DNA of 6,062 nt from Lactobacillus sp. (lineage in GTDB: Bacteria; Pseudomonadota; Alphaproteobacteria; RF32; CAG-239): NCBI GenBank assembly GCA_031263385.1, contig JAISFX010000030.1:1-6062 (forward strand). The letters are read 5' to 3'. Below, one piece after another: positions 1 to 5,945 of the stretch. Position 1 is the first letter of the stretch; each line of letters starts with the position of its first letter. A program made the position numbers and the translations under genes. Under the pieces are notes generated by a model. It made no database searches. It saw only the letters and a list, made by a program, of their open reading frames with translations, and was not told the DNA's origin.

Positions 1-187
1 ACTCAAGTGTTATATAAACATCAGCAATTTCATCAAGAATTTTTTCGGCGTTATCTTTGCCGCTATTAACATTTTTAAGCAGTTCTTTTTGCAGCTCAGC
101 CATTTCTTCAACAGCCTTAAGCACACGATTTTTGCTATCTTTAACTGGATAGGCTTTTTTACATAGCTCTATACACTCTTTTTTCAT
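1..187 (-). CDS. MazG-like NTP pyrophosphohydrolase, N-terminal part (cut by window edge)
   Basis: A minus-strand frame opens with ATG at 187-185 and stays open for 62 codons to the left edge. The visible residues carry the signature of all-alpha NTP pyrophosphohydrolases: E27-E28-M-A-E31 (ExxE with an extra Glu) and, 22 residues on, E53-I-A-D56 (ExxD). In MazG, dUTPase and MazG-like phage or house-cleaning enzymes these acidic residues bind Mg2+ and cleave (d)NTPs to monophosphate and pyrophosphate. The stretch between is helical and Lys/Glu-rich, as expected for the four-helix fold. The substrate cannot be told from this fragment. The ATG shares its A with the sufB stop (TAATG), so translation is probably coupled to sufB. 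This is not a usual suf gene. The family call rests on two motifs and their spacing; the C-terminal half lies outside the window. Confidence 0.66.
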   Translation of the reverse strand, partial: MKKECIELCKKAYPVKDSKNRVLKAVEEMAELQKELLKNVNSGKDNAEKILDEIADVYITLE

Positions 188-1632
188 TACCCAACACTTC
201 CCTCTAATGAAATACTAATCAACTTCTGCGCCTCAATAGCAAACTCCATTGGCAGGTGCTGCATAACTTCTTTACAAAAACCGTTCACAATCAGGCTCAC
301 AGCATCTTCGGCATTAATCCCTCTTTGCAAACAATAAAACAACTGCTCATCGCTGATTTTAGATGTGGTTGCTTCGTGTTCGATTTTTGCAGTTTTATTC
401 CTGTTCTCAATGTATGGAATAGTATGAGACCCGCAGTCACGCCCAATCAAAAGGCTGTCACACTGAGAAAAGTTTCTAGCCTCTAATGCCATAGGCGCAA
501 CTTTAACCAAGCCTCTATATGTCTGGTTTGAAAAACCTGCCGATATACCTTTGGATATTATTTTAGAGGACGTGTTTTTGCCGATATGAATCATTTTTGT
601 ACCGGTATCAGCCTGTTGGTGGTTGTTTGTAATCGCCACAGAATAAAACTCTCCGACAGAATTATCGCCTTGCAACACGCATGACGGATATTTCCATGTA
701 ACAGCCGAGCCAGTTTCTACCTGTGTCCAAGATACCTTAGAGTTATCTCCTCGGCAGGCTGCCCGCTTAGTCACAAAGTTATAAACCCCGCCTTTGCCTT
801 CTTTGTCGCCGGGATACCAGTTTTGCACGGTAGAATATTTAACCTCGGCGTTTTTCAAAACCACAATCTCTACAATAGCGGCATGTAGTTGGTTTTCATC
901 ACGTTGCGGAGCAGTACACCCTTCCAAATAAGATACATAGCTGTCATCTTCGGCAATTATGAGGGTTCTCTCAAATTGTCCGGTATTTTTTGCATTAATC
1001 CTGAAATATGTTGAAAGCTCCATAGGGCATCTTGTCCCCTTTGGAATATATACAAAAGACCCATCAGTAAACACAGCAGAGTTAAGGCATGCAAAGAAGT
1101 TGTCAGTATAAGGCACTACAGAACCCAAATATTGCTTAACCAGTTCAGGGTGTTCCTGTATGGCTTCTGATATTGAGCAGAATATAATCCCCATAGATGC
1201 CAGTTTGTCTTTATAAGTTGTGGCTACCGACACACTGTCAAACACCGCATCAACCGCAACAACGCCGGCCAAAACTTCTTGCTCTTTTAGAGGAATACCA
1301 AGTTTTTCATAAGTTTCCAAAAGCTCGGGGTCGACTTCATCAAGGCTTTGAGGCTGTTTTTTTTGTTTTGGGGCAGAGTAGTAATATAAATCCTGATAAT
1401 CAATTTTCTCATAGTTCAACTTAGCCCAGGTCGGCTCGCTCATTGTCTGCCAAAACTCAAAAGCTTTCAATCTCCAGTCCAGCATCCATTCCGGCTCGTT
1501 CTTTTTTTGGGATATCAGGCGTATAATATCAGGGTTCAACCCTTTGGGAACCCTTTCTTCCTCAATATCCGTAGTAAAGCCGTATTTATACTTATCGCCG
1601 CTGGTATCAACTATTTCAGGTTTACTCGTCAT
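187..1632 (-). CDS. sufB: Fe-S cluster assembly scaffold protein SufB
   Basis: SufB is the core of the cytoplasmic SufBC2D complex, on which Fe-S clusters are built before transfer to carriers. The call is firm: the C-terminal 91 residues match the E. coli SufB tail in length and nearly residue for residue. In the 481-aa numbering used here, C391 corresponds to the scaffold cysteine C405 of E. coli, and H419-E420 to H433-E434. C239 in the YLEGCTAP motif probably matches the sulfur-accepting C254. Other family blocks are NEPEW (45-49), YIPKGTRCP (195-203) and the end ISLEGSVG. Start choice: the frame extends to a TTG at 1668 (493 aa), but I prefer ATG at 1632-1630, which puts the KYKYGF motif at residues 14-19 as is usual. 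Neither start has a strong Shine-Dalgarno sequence. sufB is divergent from the lipoprotein gene and is followed by a MazG-like gene rather than directly by sufC. No frameshift or missing residue is seen. Confidence 0.97.
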   Translation of the reverse strand: MTSKPEIVDTSGDKYKYGFTTDIEEERVPKGLNPDIIRLISQKKNEPEWMLDWRLKAFEFWQTMSEPTWAKLNYEKIDYQDLYYYSAPKQKKQPQSLDEVDPELLETYEKLGIPLKEQEVLAGVVAVDAVFDSVSVATTYKDKLASMGIIFCSISEAIQEHPELVKQYLGSVVPYTDNFFACLNSAVFTDGSFVYIPKGTRCPMELSTYFRINAKNTGQFERTLIIAEDDSYVSYLEGCTAPQRDENQLHAAIVEIVVLKNAEVKYSTVQNWYPGDKEGKGGVYNFVTKRAACRGDNSKVSWTQVETGSAVTWKYPSCVLQGDNSVGEFYSVAITNNHQQADTGTKMIHIGKNTSSKIISKGISAGFSNQTYRGLVKVAPMALEARNFSQCDSLLIGRDCGSHTIPYIENRNKTAKIEHEATTSKISDEQLFYCLQRGINAEDAVSLIVNGFCKEVMQHLPMEFAIEAQKLISISLEGSVG

Positions 1633-1716
1633 AGGCTGTAATCTAAGGGTTTTTGGGCCAAAAAGCAAGCCTAAATCTTTAAGAATTATTAAACAAATGG
1701 GAATATCCTATATATC
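1633..1716. promoter_or_regulatory. Divergent intergenic region, sufB / nlpD-like gene
   Basis: These 84 bases separate two divergent starts, so promoters for both genes should lie here. On the minus strand an AATAAT (about 1690-1685) is a fair -10 box for sufB, but no good -35 sits 17 bases upstream. On the plus strand GGGA at 1699-1702 is the only purine-rich candidate ribosome site for the lipoprotein gene, and its 14-base spacing to ATG 1717 is long. I see no clear IscR or Fur site. No rrf2-type regulator gene is next to sufB in this window. The function is inferred from gene orientation more than from motif strength. Confidence 0.35.
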
Positions 1717-2706
1717 ATGAGGAAAGTTGTACTTATATTGATGTTTTTAGTGCTTACCGGTTGCCAGCGTGATGGGCTCCGGCTTTTCAACATGGACGGT
1801 TTATGGGGCAGTAGCAGGCCTAATCAAATTACGGTCGTTAAGGGAGACACTTTATACAGTCTCTCTAAGCAATATAATGTTCCGCTGAGAGATTTAATCG
1901 AAAGAAACAGCCTCAGACCGCCATATACGCTTAGTATTGGGCAAACGATTTACCTTCCCGCGTCCCGATTCCATACAGTCGCAAAGGGAGACACTCTTTA
2001 TAACATTTCCAAGCGTTATAATGTTGATATCACTTCTTTAAGTCGCCACAATAACCTTGCTCCGCCATATACCCTAAGTATTGGGCAAAAATTAGCACTT
2101 CCGGGTTCTGTTGGTGGCAGCAGCGCAGTAGTTGCGGCCTCAGCCTCGGCATCTGCAACAGCCTCTGCTTCGGTTTCAGCATCTAAAACGGCTTCAAGTG
2201 TTAAGAAGCCAGCCACCAAAGCGGCAACAAAGCCTGCTGCAACAAAAACCACCAAGACGGTAGCCAAAAAAACAACGGCCAAAAAAGCCACCACTAAAAC
2301 AGCATATGTTGCACCAAGTAAAACTCGCAAATCAAAATTCTCTTGGCCGCTCAGGGGGCAGATACTTTCTCCTTATGGCACTATTGCCAAAGGGCGCAAT
2401 AATGACGGCATTAACATAAAGGCATCTCTCGGCGCTGCGATAAAAGCTGCAGATAGCGGCACAGTCGCTTATGCAGGCAATGAGCTTAAAGGATTCGGCA
2501 ACCTAATTCTTATCAAACACGCTGATGGCTGGATAACCGCCTATGCCCACAATGACAAACTTCTGGTTAAAAAAGGTCAGAAAGTTGCCCGTGGCGAAAA
2601 AATAGCCACTGCCGGCTCAACAGGCGGCGTAAACACTCCTCAGCTTCACTTCGAGGTCAGACAGGGCAAAAAACCTGTTAACCCAATTTCATATCTCGAG
2701 AAATAA
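1717..2706 (+). CDS. NlpD-like lipoprotein: two LysM domains and a degenerate LytM (M23) domain
   Basis: A 329-aa outer-envelope lipoprotein, probably an activator of septal peptidoglycan amidases as NlpD and EnvC are in E. coli. Order of parts: type II signal peptide with lipobox L13-T14-G15-C16, so mature protein begins at C16; LysM 1 (about 37-81); LysM 2 (about 85-129); Ala/Ser-rich then Lys/Thr/Ala-rich linker (about 131-207); LytM domain (about 208-327) closely resembling NlpD in AYAGN (251-255), AYAHND (275-280) and LHFEV (310-314). The active site is degenerate. The HxGxD metal motif reads N229-D-G-I-N233, and the HxH motif reads Q309-L-H311, so only one of these metal or catalytic positions survives. 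That argues against hydrolase activity and for a regulatory role, as in NlpD. ATG 1717 is the only start that gives a proper basic N-region (R2-K3). In alphaproteobacteria such genes often sit just before yajC-secDF, as here; DipM is a functional relative. The usual surE-pcm partners are not upstream. I leave the symbol empty because orthology to nlpD is not proven. Confidence 0.9.
   Translation: MRKVVLILMFLVLTGCQRDGLRLFNMDGLWGSSRPNQITVVKGDTLYSLSKQYNVPLRDLIERNSLRPPYTLSIGQTIYLPASRFHTVAKGDTLYNISKRYNVDITSLSRHNNLAPPYTLSIGQKLALPGSVGGSSAVVAASASASATASASVSASKTASSVKKPATKAATKPAATKTTKTVAKKTTAKKATTKTAYVAPSKTRKSKFSWPLRGQILSPYGTIAKGRNNDGINIKASLGAAIKAADSGTVAYAGNELKGFGNLILIKHADGWITAYAHNDKLLVKKGQKVARGEKIATAGSTGGVNTPQLHFEVRQGKKPVNPISYLEK
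1825..2103 (+). repeat. Tandem LysM duplication, 144-bp period
   Basis: The two LysM units of the lipoprotein (about 1825-1959 and 1969-2103) are offset by exactly 48 codons. They share KGDTLY near the start and PPYTLSIGQ near the end. In the latter block the DNA is identical at 25 of 27 bases (1918-1944 against 2062-2088), with both differences at third codon positions. This points to a fairly recent internal duplication or to gene conversion between the units. LysM domains bind the glycan chains of peptidoglycan. Confidence 0.85.
2107..2337 (+). repeat. Low-complexity linker-coding segment
   Basis: This part of the lipoprotein gene codes for about 75 residues of biased composition. An alternating Ala/Ser block lies at about residues 140-157, followed by a Lys/Thr/Ala block at about 161-204 that looks like histone-H1 or AlgP tails. 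It is likely disordered and strongly positive, giving reach between the LysM and LytM domains. Such GC-biased repeats are prone to length change between strains. Confidence 0.7.
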
Positions 2707-2741
2707 TCCAACTATTGGTGCAATTAACGCATTATTGGGCG

Positions 2742-2764
2742 TCACAGGCTGTCGCTGGCTGTGA
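2742..2764. repeat. Inverted repeat TCACAG / CTGTGA
   Basis: Six-base arms at 2742-2747 and 2759-2764 are perfect complements around an 11-base loop. The loop region also holds a direct repeat of GGCTGT (2747-2752 and 2757-2762). The right arm overlaps the left arm of the next palindrome by three bases, so the two full hairpins could not form together. The role is unknown; it may be chance or part of a leader fold. Confidence 0.35.
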
Positions 2765-2786
2765 ATAAATCAGATTTATTCATTTT
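2762..2786 (+). other. Perfect 9-bp palindrome followed by TTTT: weak terminator or operator
   Basis: The arms TGAATAAAT (2762-2770) and ATTTATTCA (2774-2782) pair perfectly across a CAG loop, and TTTT follows at 2783-2786. It lies 55 bases after the lipoprotein stop and just ahead of the candidate yajC promoter. The position and T-run suit a terminator for the lipoprotein gene, but the stem has only one G-C pair, which is poor for intrinsic termination. The symmetry equally suits a dimeric repressor operator. It resembles an ARG box only at its ends (TGAAT/ATTCA); the spacing is wrong for ArgR. Confidence 0.5.
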
Positions 2787-2790
2787 AGTC

Positions 2791-2819
2791 TTGAGAAAGC
2801 TCGAGAAAAGTTATATATG
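2791..2819 (+). promoter_or_regulatory. Candidate sigma-70 type promoter for yajC-secDF
   Basis: TTGAGA (2791-2796) matches the -35 consensus at five of six bases. After 17 bases comes TATATG (2814-2819), four of six to TATAAT; an alternative TATATA begins at 2812. A start site near 2826 would give a leader of about 28 bases before the yajC ATG. This is the best promoter-like pair in the 147-base gap, but it is a motif match only. Confidence 0.42.
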
Positions 2820-2843
2820 AGTCTCAGTTAATTTATTAGTAAT

Positions 2844-2848
2844 GGAGA
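2844..2848 (+). promoter_or_regulatory. yajC ribosome binding site (decides the start)
   Basis: GGAGA lies five bases before ATG 2854. An in-frame ATG at 2842 overlaps this GGAGA and has no Shine-Dalgarno of its own, so 2854 is the better start. Confidence 0.75.
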
Positions 2849-2853
2849 AAGAT

Positions 2854-3207
2854 ATGTTTATTTCAGAGGCATTTGCTCAAACAACCGGCGCTCTTGGCGG
2901 AGATTCTTATACCAGCATCATCTTCCAGCTTGTTGCCATTTTCATAATTTTTTATCTTCTACTGATTCGTCCTCAGCAAAAAAGATATAAGCAGCATACA
3001 TTAATGCTTAATGCTGTAAAAAAAGGCGATAAGGTTGTTACCGGCGGCGGAATTTTTGGAAAAGTTGTAAACGCTGAAGGCGAAGAATTAGTCATTGAAA
3101 TCGCCCCTCAGGTAAACATAACAGTTTTGCGTGCTTCTATCAAAGAAGTTATTGATACCAACGCCAAAAAAACTCCTGCTAACACAAATACAAAAGGCAA
3201 AAAATAA
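2854..3207 (+). CDS. yajC: Sec translocon accessory protein YajC
   Basis: A 117-aa single-pass inner-membrane protein that associates with SecD and SecF at the SecYEG channel. The start at 2854 gives MFISEAFAQ, the typical alphaproteobacterial YajC N-terminus. The membrane segment is at about residues 20-38, followed at once by the family motif RPQQK (39-43). A small cytoplasmic domain comes next, with KKGDKVVTGGGIFGKV (56-71). The tail is Lys/Thr/Asn-rich and probably disordered. Length and domain order are normal. It leads the yajC-secD-secF cluster: its TAA stop (3205-3207) overlaps the secD ATG by one base, which suggests translational coupling. In E. coli YajC is not essential for export, and its exact role remains unclear. 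Confidence 0.95.
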   Translation: MFISEAFAQTTGALGGDSYTSIIFQLVAIFIIFYLLLIRPQQKRYKQHTLMLNAVKKGDKVVTGGGIFGKVVNAEGEELVIEIAPQVNITVLRASIKEVIDTNAKKTPANTNTKGKK

Positions 3208-4748
3208 TGTATAAACTATCCACTTCCAGAATAGCGCTTATTCTGGCAATCTGCTTAATAGGTATTTTTCTTGCTGTTCCTAACTTTATCAAGGATACCA
3301 GCAAGCTCCCATCTTGGTGGCAGCCAGTAAACTTGGGCTTAGACCTTCAAGGTGGTTCAAACCTGCTTTTAGAGGTTAAAACAGATGATGTCCTGAAAGA
3401 AAGGATGTCATCAATTGAAGATTCTGTCCGCGTTGCTTTAAGAGACGGCAAAATCCGCTATCAAGGCCTTAAAGCTTATGATGACCGCGTAGAAGTTAAG
3501 GTCGAGAACCTTGGCTCACGCAGCACAGCATCAAACCTTTTGCGTAAAATTGATGACGGCATTGAAGTTAAAGACGAAGACGGAACATTGGTTGTCAAAT
3601 ACAGCGATATGGCATTGAATGATCTGAAGGTTAAGGCTGTTAACCAGTCTATCGAAATCGTTCGTCGCCGTATTGATGAGCTTGGTACAAAAGAGCCTGT
3701 AATCCAAAGACAAGGCGCTAACCGTATTGTTGTTCAGCTTCCGGGCATTCAAGACCCTGAATATGTAAAAACTCTTCTTGGTAAAACAGCCAAAATGTCT
3801 TTCCATATGGTTGATGACCGTTCATCAGCAGCAGACGCTCGTCGCGGTAAAATCAGCACAGGCTCAAGACTTGTTCAAGGTAAAATGGGAGAATACTATG
3901 TAGTTTCTCGCAAGCCTGTTGTTGGCGGAGAAAACCTTGTAGATTCTCAGCCTCAGTTCCAAGACGGCTCACCTGTAGTAAGCTTCAAGTTTAACTCCCT
4001 TGGTGCTAAAAAGTTTGGCGAAGCCACCAGAGAAAACATTGGTGGCCGTTTGGCAGTGGTTTTGGATAATGAAGTTATTACTGCTCCTACAATCCAAAGC
4101 GCTATTACCGGCGGAAGCGGTGTTATTACCGGAAACTTTACCGTTGCAGAGGCTAACGAGCTTGCCATGCTTCTTCGTTCCGGCGCTTTGCCTGCTCCTT
4201 TAGAGGTTCTTGAAGAAAGAACAGTTGGCGCTGGCCTCGGTGCAGATTCTATTCAAAGCGGTGTTAAGGCATCAATAATCGGCTTAATCGCAGTTGTGTT
4301 GTTTATGATTGCTGCTTATGGCCTGTTTGGTTTGTTCACTACAGTAACAGTATTTATGAACCTTTTCTTGATGTTAGGTGCTCTAAGCTTTTTGGGTGCG
4401 ACTTTAACCCTTCCCGGTATCGCCGGTATCATCCTTACCATTGGTATGGCGGTAGATGCCAACGTTCTTATTTTTGAGCGTATGCGTGAAGAAGCTAAAG
4501 CCGGACGTTCTACCAAAGACGCTGCCGAAGCAGGCTTCAGAGAAGCTTGGATGACCATTGTTGACAGTAACCTGACTTCATTGTTTGCAGCCTTGGTTCT
4601 GTTCTATTTCGGAACAGGTCCTGTAAGAGGTTTTGCTGTTACCTTATCAATAGGTATCGCAACATCAATGTTCACATCTGTAACTGTTACAAGATTGATA
4701 ATAGCTTCTTGGATTGCTAAGTGCAAACCAACCAAGCTCCCAATATAA
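3207..4748 (+). CDS. secD: Protein translocase subunit SecD
   Basis: An RND-superfamily inner-membrane protein that, with SecF, uses proton flow to pull or release exported proteins on the periplasmic side of SecYEG. At 513 aa it is shorter than E. coli SecD (615 aa), the difference lying in the periplasmic part. TM1 is at about 7-25, followed by the hallmark LGLDLQGG (43-50). The large periplasmic P1 region spans about 55-335 and includes the IVRRRIDELGTKEP block (151-164). Five more membrane helices run from about 352 to 500. TM4 carries GMAVDANVLIFER (413-425); D417 corresponds to the Asp needed for proton conduction in the Thermus SecDF structure work. The ATG at 3207 shares a base with the yajC stop; AAGG at 3194-3197 is a plausible ribosome site. 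secF follows after 88 bases and is a separate gene, not fused as in some Gram-positives and Thermus. Confidence 0.97.
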   Translation: MYKLSTSRIALILAICLIGIFLAVPNFIKDTSKLPSWWQPVNLGLDLQGGSNLLLEVKTDDVLKERMSSIEDSVRVALRDGKIRYQGLKAYDDRVEVKVENLGSRSTASNLLRKIDDGIEVKDEDGTLVVKYSDMALNDLKVKAVNQSIEIVRRRIDELGTKEPVIQRQGANRIVVQLPGIQDPEYVKTLLGKTAKMSFHMVDDRSSAADARRGKISTGSRLVQGKMGEYYVVSRKPVVGGENLVDSQPQFQDGSPVVSFKFNSLGAKKFGEATRENIGGRLAVVLDNEVITAPTIQSAITGGSGVITGNFTVAEANELAMLLRSGALPAPLEVLEERTVGAGLGADSIQSGVKASIIGLIAVVLFMIAAYGLFGLFTTVTVFMNLFLMLGALSFLGATLTLPGIAGIILTIGMAVDANVLIFERMREEAKAGRSTKDAAEAGFREAWMTIVDSNLTSLFAALVLFYFGTGPVRGFAVTLSIGIATSMFTSVTVTRLIIASWIAKCKPTKLPI

Positions 4749-4756
4749 GGAATGTT

Positions 4757-4776
4757 ATCCCCGGTACTCCGGGGAT
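4757..4776 (+). repeat. Perfect GC-rich hairpin in the secD-secF gap
   Basis: ATCCCCGG (4757-4764) and CCGGGGAT (4769-4776) form a perfect 8-bp stem with a TACT loop; a T-G wobble (4756/4777) could extend it. It begins eight bases after the secD stop. No T-run follows (the next bases are GTCCCC), so it is unlikely to be an intrinsic terminator. It could protect the 3' end of a yajC-secD message, or tune secD against secF. Confidence 0.72.
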
Positions 4777-4800
4777 GTCCCCAAACAAAAGACGACTACC

Positions 4801-4818
4801 AAGTAGATACATCTACTT
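4801..4818 (+). repeat. Second perfect hairpin, just upstream of the secF ribosome site
   Basis: AAGTAGAT (4801-4808) and ATCTACTT (4811-4818) are perfect complements. With a realistic four-base loop this is a 7-bp stem. It ends four bases before the secF Shine-Dalgarno AAGGA (4823-4827), so it could limit or shape ribosome access to secF. It is AT-rich and on its own only modestly stable. Confidence 0.6.
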
Positions 4819-4836
4819 TAACAAGGATTAACAAAA

Positions 4837-5772
4837 ATGATTAAGATTTTTAATTGGGTAACCAAGGATACAACAATCAACTTTATGGGTGCCAGAAAGC
4901 TTACCTACATATTATCTCTTATTGCAATCGTAATATCTATGGTTTCTATTGCAACCAGAGGCTTTAATTATGGTATTGACTTTTCAGGCGGCATTTTAAT
5001 CGAGATTAGGTCTGAAGATAAAATAGACCTTGATGCTCTTCGTTCAAAATTATCAGATATTGACCTGCAGGACATAACTCTTCAGTCTATTGGGCACGAA
5101 GGTACAGAGGTCATGATTAGGGCTCAGGCATTGGGCATGGACGAGGCAGAGCAAAAGGTGGCGGTTGAGCAGATTAAAGACCAACTTGGCTCAAACATAG
5201 AATACCGTCGTATAGAATCAGTCGGCCCTCAAGTTGGCGATGAACTTAAAATGGACGGTGTAATTGCCTCAATAATAGCCGTGTTGGCAATCAGCCTTTA
5301 TATCTGGGTTCGTTTTGAATGGCAGTTTGCTCTTGGCGCGATGATTGGTTTGGTGCATGACATTTTAATAGTTGTTGGACTGATATCCATTTTTGACATT
5401 GACTTCAACCTTACAACTGTTGCTGCAGTGTTAACGCTTGCTGGTTATTCCGTTAATGACACTGTTGTTACTTATGACCGTATCCGTGAAAACCTGCGCA
5501 AGTTCAAGAAAATGCCTCAAATTGACTTGTTGAATAAAAGTGTAAACGACATTTTCTCAAGAACCATCTTAACAGGTTTAACCACAGTGCTGGCCTCTGG
5601 CTCTCTTTACCTTTTCGGCGGAGACGCTTTAAGAAGCTTTGCCTTCCCATTAGTGTGGGGAATTTTGGTTGGTACATATTCATCAATCTATACCTCAACC
5701 GCGTTTCTAAACCTGTTTGATTTACGCAAAACAGCTTCTGAAGAAAGCGTAAATCCTTTTGGAAACGTCTAA
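4837..5772 (+). CDS. secF: Protein translocase subunit SecF
   Basis: The partner of SecD in the proton-driven SecDF complex of the inner membrane; 311 aa against 323 in E. coli. TM1 is at about 21-39, followed by the SecF hallmark GIDFSGG (46-52). A periplasmic domain at about 55-135 ends in VGPQVGDEL (129-137). Five more helices run from about 141 to 290. TM4 and its following loop carry AGYSVNDTVV (202-211) and YDRIREN (213-219). D208 and R242 are separated by 34 residues, the same spacing as E. coli D213 and R247, the conserved pair tied to proton use. The start is supported by AAGGA nine bases before ATG 4837. It is the last gene of the cluster, with a strong terminator about 60 bases after its stop. 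No damage is seen. Confidence 0.97.
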   Translation: MIKIFNWVTKDTTINFMGARKLTYILSLIAIVISMVSIATRGFNYGIDFSGGILIEIRSEDKIDLDALRSKLSDIDLQDITLQSIGHEGTEVMIRAQALGMDEAEQKVAVEQIKDQLGSNIEYRRIESVGPQVGDELKMDGVIASIIAVLAISLYIWVRFEWQFALGAMIGLVHDILIVVGLISIFDIDFNLTTVAAVLTLAGYSVNDTVVTYDRIRENLRKFKKMPQIDLLNKSVNDIFSRTILTGLTTVLASGSLYLFGGDALRSFAFPLVWGILVGTYSSIYTSTAFLNLFDLRKTASEESVNPFGNV

Positions 5773-5823
5773 AAACATCTGGGGCAGGGCAACCATCAGG
5801 ATTGTTATCCCCAAACGTTTTTA
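5770..5823 (+). repeat. Imperfect long hairpin after secF
   Basis: TAAAAAC (5770-5776) pairs with GTTTTTA (5817-5823). Further in, TGGGG (5780-5784) pairs with CCCCA (5809-5813), leaving a small internal loop and a 24-base apical loop. It might be a weak first terminator or a 3' stabilising fold ahead of the stronger hairpin at 5834. The left arm begins within the last codon bases of secF. Confidence 0.35.
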
Positions 5824-5833
5824 ACACCTCATT

Positions 5834-5866
5834 AACCTCCTGTATGTTATAATACAGGAGGTTTTT
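5834..5866 (+). terminator. Intrinsic terminator of the yajC-secDF cluster
   Basis: AACCTCCTGTAT (5834-5845) and ATACAGGAGGTT (5852-5863) form a perfect 12-bp stem with a six-base GTTATA loop. The T-run at 5862-5866 follows the GC-rich part of the stem directly. This is a textbook Rho-independent terminator 61 bases after the secF stop. It is less convincing in reverse, where only a short A/T tract (ATTAA) flanks the stem. Confidence 0.93.
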
Positions 5867-5945
5867 AATTAGTGCGATATATGCTTGAAAAAAAATTGGT
5901 TTTGTGGTAATAGAAACACAATGGAACAATGAGGTTTTCTAAAAA
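5867..5945 (+). promoter_or_regulatory. Leader region of the right-edge ORF
   Basis: This region follows the secF terminator and should hold the promoter of the next gene. TTGAAA (5885-5890) is a fair -35; 17 bases on lies TAATAG (5908-5913), a poor -10. GAGG (5931-5934) is a possible ribosome site, 11 bases from ATG 5946. Three tiny reading frames of 3 to 9 codons start at 5881, 5921 and 5929; I do not regard them as genes. Confidence 0.25.

Noticed and set aside
256..486. Plus-strand 76-codon frame
   Set aside because: Antisense to the strongly conserved C-terminal region of sufB, with no ribosome site or family signature.
2016..2330. Minus-strand 104-codon frame with a hydrophobic Ala/Val-rich translation
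   Set aside because: It is the shadow of the LysM 2 and Ala/Ser/Lys/Thr linker codons of the lipoprotein gene; the hydrophobic look follows from that codon bias.
2762..2782. ARG box (ArgR operator) ahead of yajC
   Set aside because: Only the outer TGAAT/ATTCA match; the central spacing is about seven bases too long, and there is no arginine gene nearby.
3531..4558. Several 67 to 91-codon frames on both strands inside secD
   Set aside because: All overlap the intact, well-conserved secD frame and have no independent support.
4757..4776. Intrinsic terminator between secD and secF
   Set aside because: The stem is good but no T-run follows it, and secF with its own ribosome site lies directly downstream.
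5805..5813. TTATCCCCA resembling a DnaA box (TTATNCACA)
   Set aside because: One mismatch, a single site, and no AT-rich unwinding region or cluster of boxes, so no case for an origin.
5504..5929. Minus-strand 141-codon open frame overlapping the end of secF
   Set aside because: It lies mostly antisense to the conserved C-terminus of secF and across the terminator; its translation has no family-like features.
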